From positions 64,001 to 111,000 of the forward strand of contig CAJNDS010001935.1 of the NCBI GenBank assembly GCA_905221605.1: a stretch of DNA of 47,000 nucleotides, written 5' to 3'. The notes below the pieces were generated by a model. The model had not been told where the DNA came from, ran no database searches, and saw nothing but the letters and a program-made list of their open reading frames with translations. Numbering within the stretch: position 1 is the first letter of the stretch; every line of letters begins with the position of its first letter. The position numbers were made by a program, and so were the translations under genes. Shown piece after piece: positions 9,931-20,872 of this stretch. The stretch is from Symbiodinium natans (taxonomy: Eukaryota; Sar; Dinophyceae; Suessiales; Symbiodiniaceae).

Positions 9931-12193
9931 CTGGAAAGCTTTCCGATCATAGAGATATGTATATGTATATATGTAAATAGTGGGGGGCAGCTAAGGCAGA
10001 GAAATGCAGCCAGCCTGGCAAGCAGCCGGAAACTTTTGAAGATGCTGGAGGTGCCTCCGGCTCCTTCCACAGCCTGCGGAGACACAAGCATGACATCCCC
10101 CAGAACCCAGTTGTTTAGGGTTTAGTGTCTAGGGTCTGGGGTCAGGGTTTAGGGGTTTGGGGTCTAGGGTATATCCAAAAAGTGGAGCCCCCAAAGAGTA
10201 GCCTATACTACTTTTGGGCCATGTTTAGGAACCCAACTAAGGGGATCTACTTTTGGGACTTGTTCCCGGCGTTCTGGGTCAGGATTTCCCAAAAGCTCAC
10301 CAAGCCTCGGACAAGTGAACAAACTTCATGCCTGCTTTCCCCTCCTTCCCTCCAATCGGTTTAGGGTTTAGGGTCTAGGGTTCAGGGTTGAGGGTTTAGG
10401 GTTATAGGGCCAAGGTCGCCATGCTGGATCATGATTGCTAGCGGTCGTTGTGCCTCAAGCTTCCCCACCCAACAACAAAACGCACCCCCCTACACCATCC
10501 AGATCTTCCAAAGCCCCTTCATGAAGGCATATACCTTAACGCAGAATCATGATCCTTAGTATAAATGATAGGGTATACTTCTTAATTAAAGGTGTTTTGG
10601 AAGATCTGGGCCATCACTGCCCCAGCCCGGCTTCTGCCAATACTTCCGGCAGCGGCCAAAACCACGCAGCAGGAACATCACCTCGCACTTGGAGGTTCAC
10701 CCTATTTAGCCAGGTTTAGGGTTTAGGGTTTGGGGTTTGGGGTTTAGAGTTTAGGGCTACTTGGAGGTTCATGGGGTAGTTATTTAGTAGGGTGAGAAGT
10801 ATGGATAACCATACTTCGAACCCGATTTGGGCCTCCTTAAAACTACCCATGAACCTCCAAGCAGTGGCCGAATGGGCATGTCCCCTTCTGCTCCAGGAGC
10901 TGCGCTCCAGAGGGGCAGTAGGACGCAGGCGGTTTTGGGCGCTCGGGGTCTGGGGATGTTGAGTCACGCACTCTCCCACGTCACAATGTCGAGGCTCTTT
11001 CCGGGGGTCGACAGCTCTTCAGGAACGGTTTTCGGGTTTAGGATTGGAATCACGGATGCCTTCTCATCCCTGGCTCGCCAGAGATGAGGCTCCCTAAACC
11101 CTAAACCCTAAACCCTAAACCCTAAACCCTAAACTGGGCTCCCCGCATTGGTACCTGGGCGAGCCTTGCCTGTATGGGGGTTTACGAAAATGAGGACCCC
11201 TAATCTGCAACCCCCCAAATAGGATTCCCTTATAATAAGGACCCCAATAAGGTACCCCCTAATGTCGGAAACCCCCAAAAGATCCCGTTGGGATCTGATC
11301 CTGGCATCATCTTAAGCGCTCGGATTGTTGCAGGCAAGGCGCTTTGATGAACTGTTGTGCGAACTCTCACATACCTCAGGCACCGGGAAAAGGCTTTAAA
11401 ACTCAGCGTGACAGTGCAAGGATCGTAGGGGCCCAGCAAGTGGACATTTAAACGGCCCAACAGAGCCTCCATACTCCTCGATGAGCATTGAAACTCGTAT
11501 CCGATGCCGGGGAACTCAAAGAGCCCAATATTGCTTATTTAAGAAATATACCTTAAATCATATTACGGATCCCTATATGATTTACGGTATATTCCTTAAT
11601 TAAGCAATATTGGGCTCATTGGGAAGAACCTGAAACCTGAAACCTTGAACCCCGCTTCCTCCACCCAGACTTTATACTCGACAACGCCCCAACTTTGTGC
11701 ACGCAGCCGGGACACCACCTGCCATGCAGGAATTTTCCGGCCGAGCCTTGCTCCTGCGGGTTGGAGTTTGGGCTGCAATTTGCCATGGGTCCAACATGCC
11801 CCGATGGGGGGCGGCAGTTGCAACTCTTACTTTAGGGTTTAGGGTTTAGGGCTCCTGTGCACACGGGTGCTTTTACATGCACCATTGCGCTTAGTCAAGA
11901 AAAGTGAGTAAATGACGCCGTAGGTGAACAAATGTCGACCATGATCTCCCTCGAAAAACAAGGCCTGTAACAAACGCTTAATTAGCTTTGAGCTATGTAC
12001 CCTGTGCAGAGCCCAGCAGCCTCAGCAGAAGCTGCACCGAATGTCTCCCAACCATCACCATGTTGTGCATCCCGAGCCAGCTCCAACAGCAAATGCAGTT
12101 GGTCCACCGACATGGAACCGCATAACTTGGTGGGCTTATGGTGCCCTCTCCGATGGTTCCCGCAGCGCTGATGAGAGTTTGGGGAGTGGAACC
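9915..12193 (-). CDS. Multi-exon gene of unknown function
   Basis: Minus-strand exons, in order: 12001-12193, 11883-11964, 11644-11753, 11375-11514, 10972-11069, 10618-10687, 10301-10331 and 9915-10073, the last ending in TGA. Phases agree at every junction from 11883 downwards. The join from 12001-12193 into the next exon does not fit without another boundary. Fragments look like real protein, for example EGDHGRHLFTYGVIYSLFL, VVEYKVWVEEAGFK and ASVIPILNPKTVPEELSTPG. Splice signals include CTGAG|GTATGTGAG at 11375 and long pyrimidine runs before 10073. I recognise no family. Hairpin element B nearly fills intron 11515-11643, element H lies in 11070-11374, F in 10688-10971 and A in 10332-10617. 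The plus strand of the two main exons is poor, so strand is fairly safe. The true start lies upstream. Confidence 0.5.
10111..10410 (+). repeat. Two TTTAGGG tracts with TCTAGGG and TTCAGGG variants
   Basis: Tracts at 10111-10169 and 10359-10410 flank the 31-base micro-exon 10301-10331. A third tract is at 10712-10757. Confidence 0.9.
10499..10611. mobile_element. Hairpin element family A, copy 2
   Basis: Left arm AGATCTTCCAAAGCCCC, right arm GTTTTGGAAGATCTGGG and core ATCATGATCC. It lies in a putative intron at 10332-10617. Confidence 0.82.
10757..10863. mobile_element. Hairpin family F, copy 2
   Basis: CTACTTGGAGGTTCATGG and CCATGAACCTCCAAGCAG with central AGTATGGATAACCATACT. A solo left arm lies at 10686-10700 before the tract. 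Confidence 0.85.
11093..11136 (-). repeat. CCCTAAA tract
   Basis: Six perfect units. A short TTTAGGG tract lies at 11831-11852. Confidence 0.95.
11172..11280 (-). mobile_element. Family H, copy 2
   Basis: Minus-sense GGGGGTTTCCGACATTAGGG, then GTACCTTATTGGGGTCC, ending in the inverted TTTTCGTAAACCCCC. Confidence 0.82.
11518..11620. mobile_element. Hairpin element family B, copy 1
   Basis: Near-perfect palindrome GAGCCCAATATTGCTTA ... TAAGCAATATTGGGCTC around GGATCC. It nearly fills intron 11515-11643. Confidence 0.88.
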
Positions 12194-12228
12194 CTGAAAG
12201 CACATGCTCGTCTAGTTGCAAGCGCCCT

Positions 12229-12325
12229 ACACCCTAAAACACTATAAACCCTATAAACGCTATAAACCCTATAAACCCTATAAACCCTGTAAACCCGATA
12301 AACCCGATAAACCCTAAACCCTACA
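12229..12325 (-). repeat. CCCTATAAA nonamer array
   Basis: Nine-base units CCCTATAAA with variants (CCCGATAAA, CGCTATAAA) grade into CCCTAAA. The insertion of TA into the heptamer is a local amplification. Confidence 0.9.
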
Positions 12326-12641
12326 CCAGTCTACAAGTGCTCGGCTCGGCTACATATCTCGACGTCAGGCGCAACTTTTTGAATATTCCTCTGGCACGAC
12401 ACCGTGGCGAGTTTAGGGGACTTGTGCAGATTTAGCGTCCGAGTATCCGCGAAAGTTTGGGGCCACACACCGGTGAGGGCTGAAAGCACAGGCGGGATCC
12501 ACCGGAATGGCAACTTCAAACACCTACCACCCTCCTCGAGCCTACCAACTCACGACAAGCAATGGCTGTCGAACTCTGAGTCTTGTGTAAACACCTCCGA
12601 GTCAGGCTCGGAAACGTTGCGTTGGATCTATCATCACTTCA

Positions 12642-12900
12642 GTTGGTAGGCCGTTGGGGGTGCTTAATGGGCAGCTGCCTTTGGACACAACCAACTTGTT
12701 TGGCAAGCAGGCAGCCAAGTGCAAGTGGACGAATGGCGGGAATACCCAGCCCAGCTGCTAAAACACCAAGAAATCCTTGAGCCAGTTCCACGATTTCCAC
12801 GCAGGATAAAAGTTCAGGAGAACTCCACAGAGTTGAAAAGTCATGTAGCTGTGGTTCATCATCGTAGCTCTTTGTAGCGTCATGGGCGGTTCCGAGGGGC
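12642..12900 (-). CDS. Possible exon with hydrophobic segment
   Basis: The open minus frame includes LHDFSTLWSSPELLSCVEIV, then LAQGFLGVLAAGLGIPAIRP, a stretch that could be a membrane helix. It may be an upstream exon of the 9.9-12.2 kb gene, but boundaries are not resolved. Confidence 0.33.
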
Positions 12901-14036
12901 GGGGGTTGGAGAATGCATTCTGTCTCCAATCTCGGAGACTTCTTTTGGGTCCTCCTGCTTGGGCTTCGCAACCTGCCTAGCTGCCTGGCTACTGTCATGC
13001 AATGTGCATGGCTCATGTCATGACTGGCCCGCAGTAGCAGGAACATCTAATGCATTGTTTTGCAAAATGCCCGGGTGCTAAGCTTTGGTGTGGTTCTGCC
13101 TCCAAGCTCAAGCTCATCGCACGGAGCTTGCCAGGCCCCATTTGGCTTTACAAGTCTTCTCAGCCTTTCGGCCCACAACGCCCAGAAAGATAGGACACGC
13201 CCGAGTATGGCATGGACTTTGCTTCTTGGCCATGATTTTGTACTTGGCTACAATTCTCACAGCTTCTGTAACACGCAGCTGTTAAAGATACGAATTGTTG
13301 TTTTGCGACCTGATGAAACAAGCACGTGCCACTCAAAAGCAAACACATGCGGACAACTTCTTTGCGTCAACGATTGTTGCTCAATACACTCGGCACTCCT
13401 GTCTAAGCATGTGAAATAGGGTTTATGTTAGTAATGGTCCCAAAAAACACCGATACTCATCAGGAGCCCTACTCACCAATAACAACAATGTAAGCCCTAC
13501 TACACATCGCTCTACGGTGAGCGCGTGCCTACTTTGCTTTCGAACTTCGAACAGTACACATCTTGGTCGTGCGATGGAGTCATTCGCAGATTGCTACAGA
13601 CTGCCACATTGCTACGAATGGGCTACTAATTAGCTACATCCATCTGTTCAGTACTGCATGTTCCCCCCAAACCCTTGCAGGTCCCAGCTTCTGCTATCGC
13701 GTGAGAATGCATGAGAGTTTTCAGGTTTCCGGCGGGCCAGCACCCACAAAAGGCTCACCAATCTCACCACATGCATGATCTTTGATAGGCCGGATGTGCA
13801 GCATTCCCAATATCACTGGCGACCTTTCGAACCCTCACTAAGGCTCCCCTTCTTAACCTTCAAACCTCCCCCCCCCCTCCCCCCAAAGGGCGCCCGGCTA
13901 CGAGGCAGCCCATGGACCAGATGTCACTGCTTTGCGTTGGGGCCTTGCCCTGTGAAGCTGCTTGGGGTGTCGGGTTTCCGTAGGGCTGAAGGCCAAGGTG
14001 CCACTAGATTGCGAGTAGCCTTCAGCAGGGTATGAT
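12900..14036. other. Tract-free stretch with no assigned gene
   Basis: Unique sequence with frames up to 119 codons on the plus strand (13060-13419), but no frame stands out by composition. A C-run lies at 13867-13884. Confidence 0.5.
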
Positions 14037-14182
14037 AGGGTTTAGGGTTCATGCTCTCGTGATGCTCTCAATGTTGGAGTGCTGCAAAGAAGCACGAAGA
14101 CAGAATCTCACCTGCACCCGAAAATCCCTCAACCCTAGGCCCTAAAGCCTAAACAAACCGCCTCGGTCTCGGAGGCAGGGAT

Positions 14183-14220
14183 GCCCTAAACCCTAAACCC
14201 TAAACCCTAAACCCTAAACT
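14183..14220 (-). repeat. CCCTAAA tract
   Basis: Five units directly abutting exon block 14224-14341. Its partner TTTAGGG units are at 14350-14363. Confidence 0.93.
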
Positions 14221-14223
14221 GCC

Positions 14224-14430
14224 CTGAAAGGGAAGCGAACGGCGTCGGCCTCCAGCACCTCGGGTGACATCCACGCCGCGGCTGAATTGGAGAGGGCCTC
14301 AGCAACGTGTTTGAGCTCTTCGTCTTCGAAAACATCCAGCTAGGGCAGCTAGGGTTTAGGGCTTAATCGCTCACACTCGGACAAGCCAGGCGAGGCACAC
14401 ACTGTTCCAGAGTCCTGATAGGGGCCCCTG
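14224..14430 (-). CDS. Two exon-like blocks, acidic
   Basis: Block 14224-14341 follows CTGCCCTAG and reads LDVFEDEELKHVAEALSNSA, then AAWMSPEVLEADAVRFPFR. It runs into GGCA|GTTTAGGG. An upstream block at about 14376-14430 ends AGT|GTGAGCG. The acidic composition favours the minus strand. A further possible 3' block at 14053-14081 follows TGCTTCTTTGCAG and ends in TGA. Confidence 0.42.
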
Positions 14431-15228
14431 AGCACATATGGCTAAGACCGGCCGGGTGATACTAACAACAGGTTACGGGTTTAGGGGGTTTGGGGTTCAG
14501 TCAGTCGTTAATTCAGTCATTCAGAATCGTCTGCTCAGAGCGGAAGGCGTCCATGCTCCCTGTCGGTGGGAAATACGATGGGCAGGGATTCTGAGCCTGA
14601 ATTCATGGGACGCAAATTTACGACTTTCTTGAACATCTGAACATGTTCAGTTTCGACGAGCTGTGGAACTGCACTCGCTCTTGATTTGCGGCTGTGTATA
14701 CAAGGGTGGCCACTGGATGTTTTCCTGTCTTCATTGTCAAATCTCTAATTATGGTTCCTTTGGGTTCCATCATGAGGGCACCCAACAAGGGGACCACAAT
14801 CTAAAGAAATTGTCTTGTAGCTTTGAATCCGCGATCCATGTGGTACTTTTTTTGGGGGGGGTCCATTTAAGGGGATTCTATTCTATTTGGGGTATAAGTG
14901 GTACCCCTATTTTGGGAAATGCCCATACTTGTCAGAAACATATCAGAACAGCACTGGGCCCAGACATTGCTCAACTTGACCTCGCCCGGAGCCGACGACG
15001 TGGAAGCCTGTTGCGCTGTCCCTACGCAGGTAGCGCAGAAGCCCCTACGAAAAGGGCCTTTTTTTGGCCACCCGACTAGCCACAAAAGGGTTTAGGGTTT
15101 AGAGTTTAGGGTTTTGGCCTACATAGGGCTCTCGATGACGGACGATGACCCAGAAGCTTCGAAAGCAAACATCCTGGGCTTCGAGGCTGACCCGGCCCCG
15201 TACATAGTTGAAGCTCGCACCTCATGAT

Positions 15229-15320
15229 ACCCTAAACCCTAAACCCTGAACCCTGAACCCTGAACCCTGAACCCTGAACCCTAAACCCTAAACCCTAAAC
15301 CCTAAACCCTAAACCCTACA
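15229..15320 (-). repeat. CCCTAAA/CCCTGAA tract
   Basis: A run of five CCCTGAA units sits inside CCCTAAA, indicating local unit conversion. TTTAGGG units follow at 15457-15483. Confidence 0.95.
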
Positions 15321-15323
15321 CAG

Positions 15324-15454
15324 CTGGCGCGAAGCTCTCGCCTTGGACCGGGCTCAAAGGGTACCAAGGTGTTCTCAGGCATCTTTGGCCGCAGTGGATA
15401 TGTTGGGGAGGTTGGTGGCCGGGGGTTCAGAGTTGAGCCATACAACCTCGCCAT
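15324..15454 (+). CDS. Exon-like island between opposed tracts
   Basis: It starts after AAACCCTACACAG and ends CCAT|GTGAGG, with a CCCTAAA tract on the left and a TTTAGGG tract on the right. It reads GSKGTKVFSGIFGRSGYVGE, then VGGRGFRVEPYNLA. The neighbouring block 15735-15799 (PFPQATEAEVLKLILR) may belong to the same gene, but phase does not join directly. Confidence 0.38.
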
Positions 15455-15559
15455 GTGAGGGTTTAGGGTTTAGGGTTTAGGGCTAGGTTTTCTTCCCTCC
15501 TGCACAGCTAGGGCCGAATCCGCATAGGGTTAGGGTGTGGTGATTCAACGTTGAAACCC

Positions 15560-15724
15560 TCCTACAGTTGAACCCTTTAAGCCCGAGAATTGAGTCCTAG
15601 AAGCCCTCGAAACCCCTCCCTAAACCCTCAAAGCCCTCTAAAAACCTCTAAAAACCTCCAAAGACCTCCAAAAACCTCTAAACCCTTGGACCTCTAAACC
15701 CTAAACCCTAAACCCTAAACCCTG
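15560..15724 (-). repeat. Degenerate CCTCTAAAAA array ending in CCCTAAA
   Basis: Ten- to eleven-base drifted units become regular heptamers at the right end. TTTAGGG tracts follow at 15810-15855, 15958-15984 (then a C run), 16100-16131, 16349-16383 and 16758-16804. Confidence 0.85.
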
Positions 15725-16138
15725 GGAATGCCAGGGTTCCGGGGCCTGGCGCCCTTCCCGCAGGCAACGGAGGCCGAAGTCCTGAAGCTCATCTTGAGGG
15801 TTCTTGTTCAGGGTTTAGGGTTTAGGGTTTAGGGTTTAGGGTTTAGGGTTTAGGGCTATTACAGGGTTCATACGGGCTTTTCCTGAGCCACTGAAGCCCC
15901 AAATCCTGAAAAGGACCATGTGCCCTCAACCTCGACGGCCCATACAGCTCTTGCCAGTAGGGTTTAGGGTTTAGGGTTTAGGGTCCCCCCCCCCACCCCA
16001 AGAAAACTCCGAGGTGTGGGCGCACAGGCGTATGGCAGATCCGGGGCCAAGCAAGACATTTCCTCCTCGGAAATTTGTGATGCAGAAGACATCTGAGTCA
16101 GGGTTTAGGGTTTAGGGTTTAGGATTTAGGGCTACGCA

Positions 16139-16253
16139 CATCTTCCAAAACCCCTGAATTCAGGAGCATACCTTCATTCATACTAAGGATCATGATTATC
16201 ATGAGTATGAATTAGGGTGTATTCCTTACTTAAGGAGTTTTGAACGATCTGGG
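16139..16253. mobile_element. Hairpin element family A, copy 3
   Basis: Arms TCTTCCAAAACCCCTGAA and TTAAGGAGTTTTGAACGA, with core AAGGATCATGATTATC. Confidence 0.8.
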
Positions 16254-16383
16254 TAAGCTGGATCGTGCGCATCTTGGGGGCTCCACTTTCTACATGGTCC
16301 TCGCCGGTCTGGGGTGCTGGTCATCAATTCCAGAGGTGTGCCCTATAGGGGGTTTAGGGTTTAGGGTTTAGGGTTTAGGGGGG

Positions 16384-16489
16384 TTGGGATGTTCCTCTTT
16401 AGACTAACAGATCTAACAGCCCTTACCAGGGATTCTAAGTGGGAGAACGAGAATCCCTCGTGAGGAGTGTTTGTAGAAGGGCATCCCAA
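16384..16489. mobile_element. Hairpin element family C, copy 1
   Basis: TTGGGATGTTCC at the left and GGGCATCCCAA at the right, with diverged inner arms. No target duplication seen. Confidence 0.72.
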
Positions 16490-16513
16490 CCTAGAGGTAT
16501 ACCCCTCTAGGAT

Positions 16514-16622
16514 GGCCCCTTAAACCCTCTGAAAAATATTCCTAAGTATGATCCTACTAAACCCAATATTCCTAAGTTATGATCCTATTAAACCCAATAA
16601 GGGAAGATATAAAATGTCCCAA
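16514..16622. mobile_element. Family D with internal 30-base duplication
   Basis: AATATTCCTAAGTATGATCC and a near copy are in tandem. The unit recurs once at 21770-21843. Confidence 0.65.
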
Positions 16623-16672
16623 AGGACCTACCTAGCCCTACCTAACCCGAAGCCCTGTCGTACCGAAGTACC

Positions 16673-16753
16673 GAAGCCACTGCCTCGGATGGCTCCATGG
16701 ATCACCTGGAGCCGGTGGAGGTGCGCGAGGCCCTCCAGCGCAGCCCTCAGGAG
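16673..16753 (+). CDS. Exon-like island, acidic
   Basis: The plus frame reads ATASDGSMDHLEPVEVREAL, then QRSPQES, up to GA|GTTTGGGTTTAGGG. A shorter minus frame (LLRAALEGLAHLHRLQ, donor CAG|GTGATC) is also possible. Confidence 0.35.
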
Positions 16754-17711
16754 AGTTTGGGTTTAGGGTCTAGGGTTTAGGGTTTACGGTTCAGGGTTTA
16801 GGGTACTCTGCTTGCACTGAACCCAGTATGCATGTCACAACCGAGACCTTCCAAATCCGTATCGATGCAGCGCACTGCCCACCGCTGCGACGTGCTCAGT
16901 TCTGCACTTGACCACGCGCCGGGACGGTGCCTCATGCTGGCAACATACTGCGCTGCCCAAGTACTCGCACTGAAGGTTCAGGTCGTGTCCGCAACGTCCG
17001 CCGTTCTCTTGCAATGTTGGGCGCTGGTTTGGGAATTTGTTCAAGTTCGTTCAAATATACAAGCCCCCAGAAAACGTCAAGGAACCTCAGTCCCTTACTG
17101 GTAGGGTCACCTTCAAGGAGCCAAGGGACCCAGAATTTTGTGGCCACACAGGCCCATCTAGGCCCATATCTGAAAAAGCCCTCAACAGCAAGCGTCAGCA
17201 TTCCTGCTGCGCGACTTATGTCCCGAACATGTCCACGCCACAAAGTCATGCACCCCCAAATGGCATCTGATTGCAGCTTGCAACGCCCTCAAAAGGGCGT
17301 GAGTGCGCCCTGCCGACGAACAAGAAACAACAAAGCGCATCAGGGCCACACGATCCTTCAACCTAGCAAGGGACTCGTATCCAGTCCACCCTTTTTAAGC
17401 CCCTAAACCACACTCCGAGCCCTAATGACCACTGGGCCTCGGCCAGCGGACCCGCATCCACGAGCCAGTCTGCAACAGAGCCACCCGGAGCCTCCGTGTC
17501 CAGGTGGGTTGGTCGAAGGACGTCAAAGGTCTTGTGTGTCGAAACAGCTTATCGATAGCTACCTCTCACGACTCACATCTTCGGACCTTAGGGGCCAAAA
17601 GCTCCCAAAAATGAAGCTGGCCAGCATCAATCCGGGCTTAGATTTTGCGGTTTGTGGCACGCAGACAGCACCGCAAACACCGAAGAGGACATTTGCTCAA
17701 GCAGGGATGCT

Positions 17712-17914
17712 TCAATCATTCGGCACTCGACCATCACTGTACTCTTTGACCTGCATGACAAACCTTGACACGATGACTGCCCCGAGCGGATCTGCAAGCA
17801 CCTTCTGCCTTTCTGCTCTTCGCAGCACAGCGCAATCCGAGATCCGCGCGTAACCCAAAACGATCTGCAGTACGCCATCTATGAACTCGCTTGCCAAGTA
17901 CCTGCTGTGCAGTC
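17712..17914 (-). CDS. Terminal exon-like frame, unidentified
   Basis: The minus frame after GACTGCACAGCAG reads YLASEFIDGVLQIVLGYARI, then DCAVLRRAERQKVLADPLGA, ending KEYSDGRVPND and TGA. The composition is strongly protein-like and the region lacks telomere-like tracts. Confidence 0.42.
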
Positions 17915-18000
17915 CCGATGCATTTGATTCTTATTAAGTTGCCTTGCAGTCTGCGCAATAGCACATGTGCAAGAGAAATGCGCCACAACGATCTTGAGGG

Positions 18001-18240
18001 ATGCTTCTGAGGAGTTTAGTTGGGGTGATATTGCTTGACTTCGAGACCCCATGCCTTGAAATCAAGCTTCCAAGCCCTTCGGAACCTCGGAAACCCCCTC
18101 TCTCAGCGAAGGCACGGGCAAAGCCGACCGTGGCGAATCTCTTGCAGCTTCTCGACCTGGCAGAAGATCGAAGTGACGGGGCTAAAGAACTGCGAGCGAG
18201 CGAGTGCTTTCGAGTGATTCGAACAAAGTCATACGCCTGA
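18001..18240 (+). CDS. 79-codon frame, possibly a terminal exon
   Basis: The frame starts with ATG and ends with TGA. The second half reads TVANLLQLLDLAEDRSDGAK, then ELRASECFRVIRTKSYA, which is typical of coding sequence. The opposite strand is also open but is Ser/Arg-rich. Function is unknown. Confidence 0.4.
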   Translation: MLLRSLVGVILLDFETPCLEIKLPSPSEPRKPPLSAKARAKPTVANLLQLLDLAEDRSDGAKELRASECFRVIRTKSYA

Positions 18241-18765
18241 AGACTTAACTCTCGTTGGCCTGTCACCCCATCTTGTCTTTTGAGGCCACAGCGTGTGACT
18301 TCAAAACCCTGCTCTTCCGGTTTGAAAGCTACATGAGCTTTTGGTCCATCGATCATGGGAGGAGGGATTCTGCAGCTGTACTGCAAGCTTGGCAGATCCA
18401 CATTCATCGGCTTGCTCTCTGGCACGGGGCTTTCTGAGCAGAGTTGTAGTACTGTAGTGATATGTGGGTTGCAGGATTTGACCGTTGCATGAGGCCCTGA
18501 ACCCTAAACATTCGTGAGGGTTTGAGAGCAGGTGCCCTACCTCGGCAGCAACTGCAAAGTCGAGCTCGTCCCGCCGCGCCACCTGATGACACGATACACT
18601 ACAGGCGGCACTCCCCGTGGGACTTAGGTTGTCGAGCCTGAGCCACCCGCCAAGCTGATTAAAGAGTTTGGGGCTTAGGCTGTCGGTCTTAGGGCCTTAG
18701 GGATCGGCGAGTCTAAACTTGGAGTATCCTTGCTTGTTTGGCCTCAAGTCCCACCAAAGTGCAGG

Positions 18766-18973
18766 TCTTAAGCGCAAAATCCTGACTCACGCAGACGAGT
18801 TGCATGATGTGTCCAATGCTTTGCGTGCTGATGGATCCTGCCTCCATGTGCTTCGGGGCTTGAAAGCTCCAACACACAACACGGCGATTCCTGAGCGGGA
18901 AGCACATGGCAAGATGTACACTTCCTACTGCAACCTATCTCCTCCCTCCTCCTATGGATCTGGCAGTAGTTAG
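18766..18973 (+). CDS. Exon-like frame to a stop
   Basis: The plus frame GLKRKILTHADELHDVSNAL, then RADGSCLHVLRGLKAP, ends in TAG. It lies in a tract-free stretch (17.4-19.1 kb) and may continue the 18001-18240 gene. Confidence 0.36.
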
Positions 18974-19107
18974 TCGAAGCAAGACGTTGAAGTCATCAAG
19001 CTTCTTCACATCATTGTTGCATTTGGTGCTGCCACGGCTGAGGCTCTGGGCAGCCTTTGATCCACTGCAATGTGCTTGGCACCAAAGCCACCGCCACCCT
19101 GGCGGTA

Positions 19108-19547
19108 AGGTTTAGGGTTTGGGTTTAGGTTTTAGGGTTTTGGGTTCATAGGTTTGCTTCCAGAAGGGAGGGAACTCCGAACATGATGAAATGCAGAGAA
19201 GTTTCGCACAAGGGGTTTTTCAAGCCTGCAGAACCAAGGGCATGGTTTGCAATCGAAACCGAGTGGACGCAGCAACGTCCCAGCATGGCTTCTGCACACG
19301 GTCTAGGTGACACAGACACAGACGCAGACACAGACAGACGCACACGCAGGCGCTGAGGCAGACGCACACGAGAAAACACACACACACACACACCCTAAAC
19401 CCTCCTTCTTTGGAGGGGCGTAGGGGCCCCGAAGCCATTGCGCAGAACGCATGTAATCTTCGGGGAGCGGACCCCCAGCGCGGTGTGCGTGCCACCGTTT
19501 CTGGTACAAAGAGTGGGGTTTAGGGTTTAGGGTTTAGGGTTTAGGTG
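19108..19547 (+). repeat. TTTAGGG tracts at both ends of a unique stretch
   Basis: Tracts at 19108-19144 and 19515-19547. A CA/CAGACA-rich microsatellite is at 19308-19392. Confidence 0.88.
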
Positions 19548-19678
19548 GATGAGTGGTTATTCGAATGCAGGACAGGTACGGCCAGGAAGGATGAATTGCG
19601 AAGCCCCCCCTCCCGATCTTCGTCCATCCTTTCCCACCAGCCCAACCTGGGTGAGTGGGGTGTGGATTTTTTTGCCAC

Positions 19679-19840
19679 CTGCCTAGCAGCGCCATACGTC
19701 CAGTTAGGGTTTGGGGCCCTCTTTTCGTCAAACTGCACAACTTCATCCTGGACCCCTGCTTGGCCTTGGCCGAGTGAAGACGCGCCCCCAGCGTTAGCGT
19801 GCCGAACTTCGTTTCCACCACAACTTTCTCCTCGGAGGGC
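19679..19840 (-). CDS. Exon of 54 codons, unidentified
   Basis: The minus strand begins after CCCTAAACCGCACGAGTGCTGAAG and ends at GGCAG|GTGGCA. In phase 0 it reads ALRGESCGGNEVRHANAGGA, then an acidic part (VQDEVVQFDEK). A second minus frame beginning VVETKFGTLTLGARLHSAKA is equally plausible. Strand is therefore better supported than frame. Confidence 0.45.
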
Positions 19841-19902
19841 CTTCAGCACTCGTGCGGTTTAGGGTCCCTGATAAACCCTTTTGCAGCAGGCTCTTCCAGG
19901 GA

Positions 19903-20630
19903 CACTAAACCGTAAACCCTAAACCCTAAACCCTGAACCCTAAACCCGTTTCGAGGGTTTCGGGTCTCTCACCGAGCGGGTACAGGACTCTTCGGTTTCG
20001 CACTCGGAGGGAGGCCCCTAGCATCTCTCAAGCAGGCATACTCTCCTCCAGTACTCAACTTGGTCTGGTTTTCCGATCATCGAAATGGCCGAAATCAGGA
20101 TTTGGGGCATGTTTACACTGAGTTTACACCTCTTGGTCGAGAAGTGTCGCCCACGACATGGAGCTGTGTCAGGGTCCGTCTTTGGAATGTTGAGCCGGCA
20201 ATGAACTAGTAACTAGGCTGATGGCCAGACGCCTTAAAGTGCCTAGAGAGATGTGCGAGACCGCAGCCAGTAGAACCGGCAAGTGATCACGATGCTTGCA
20301 CGAAGGCCTCTACACCTTCAAAGGCAGACTCAACAAGACAAAGCTCAAGCATCAATTGTGAGAGGCCAACGGCCAACCTTCGTCTGAGAAACTACTGCAA
20401 AGTGTATAAAACCCTGGTCCACCTCAAAAAACCCGAAACCCTAAGCCCTGCACCCTGAACCCTAAACCCTTAAACCCTTTTGACTAAACCCTAAACCCAA
20501 TATTTTAAAGCCCAGCCCTAGTCCTAACATGCGGACATGCAGCATGGCACCGCCCATGGCCAGAAGATCATTTGGCCTTGGCCCAGAGCAACCCTAAACC
20601 CTAAACCCTGAACCCCAAACCCTAAACCCA
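19903..20630 (-). repeat. CCCTAAA tracts
   Basis: Tracts at 19903-19947, 20428-20500 and 20590-20630, with CCCTGAA variants. A further one is at 20845-20876. Confidence 0.9.
20287..20391 (-). CDS. Terminal exon, unidentified
   Basis: The minus-strand frame of 34 codons ends in TGA. It follows ACACTTTGCAGTAG and reads FLRRRLAVGLSQLMLELCLV, then ESAFEGVEAFVQAS. The hydrophobic and acidic pattern suggests an amphipathic helix. An upstream minus island (20502-20568) containing NDLLAMGGAMLHVRML runs up to TTGG|GTTTAGGG, but phase does not join cleanly. Confidence 0.48.
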   Translation of the reverse strand, partial: FLRRRLAVGLSQLMLELCLVESAFEGVEAFVQAS

Positions 20631-20872
20631 AAGGTGGGAAACCGTCAGCAGCAGAATAATGGAATCCTGATCCGTGATGATGGTACAGCAGAAGGCCAGT
20701 TTGGGGATGATAAGCCGGATCAGAAAAAATCAGTGTCGACCAGTGCGTAAGATTGCACCTTCACGTGCAATCTTTGCAGTATCCCTTTTGAACCCGGGCA
20801 CTTTGACGTGCCGGCACTGGAGCAGAAGCATCACTGCAGTATCCCTAAAACCTAAACCCTAAACCCTCAACC

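Noticed and set aside
14082-14111. 30-base intron (minus GTGAGATT...TTTGCAG)
   Set aside because: Both ends look like splice sites, but 30 bases is implausibly short. More likely only the acceptor is used.
16491-16510. CTAGAGGTATACCCCTCTAG palindrome as a regulatory site
   Set aside because: A single short palindrome at the edge of a family C element, with no second copy.
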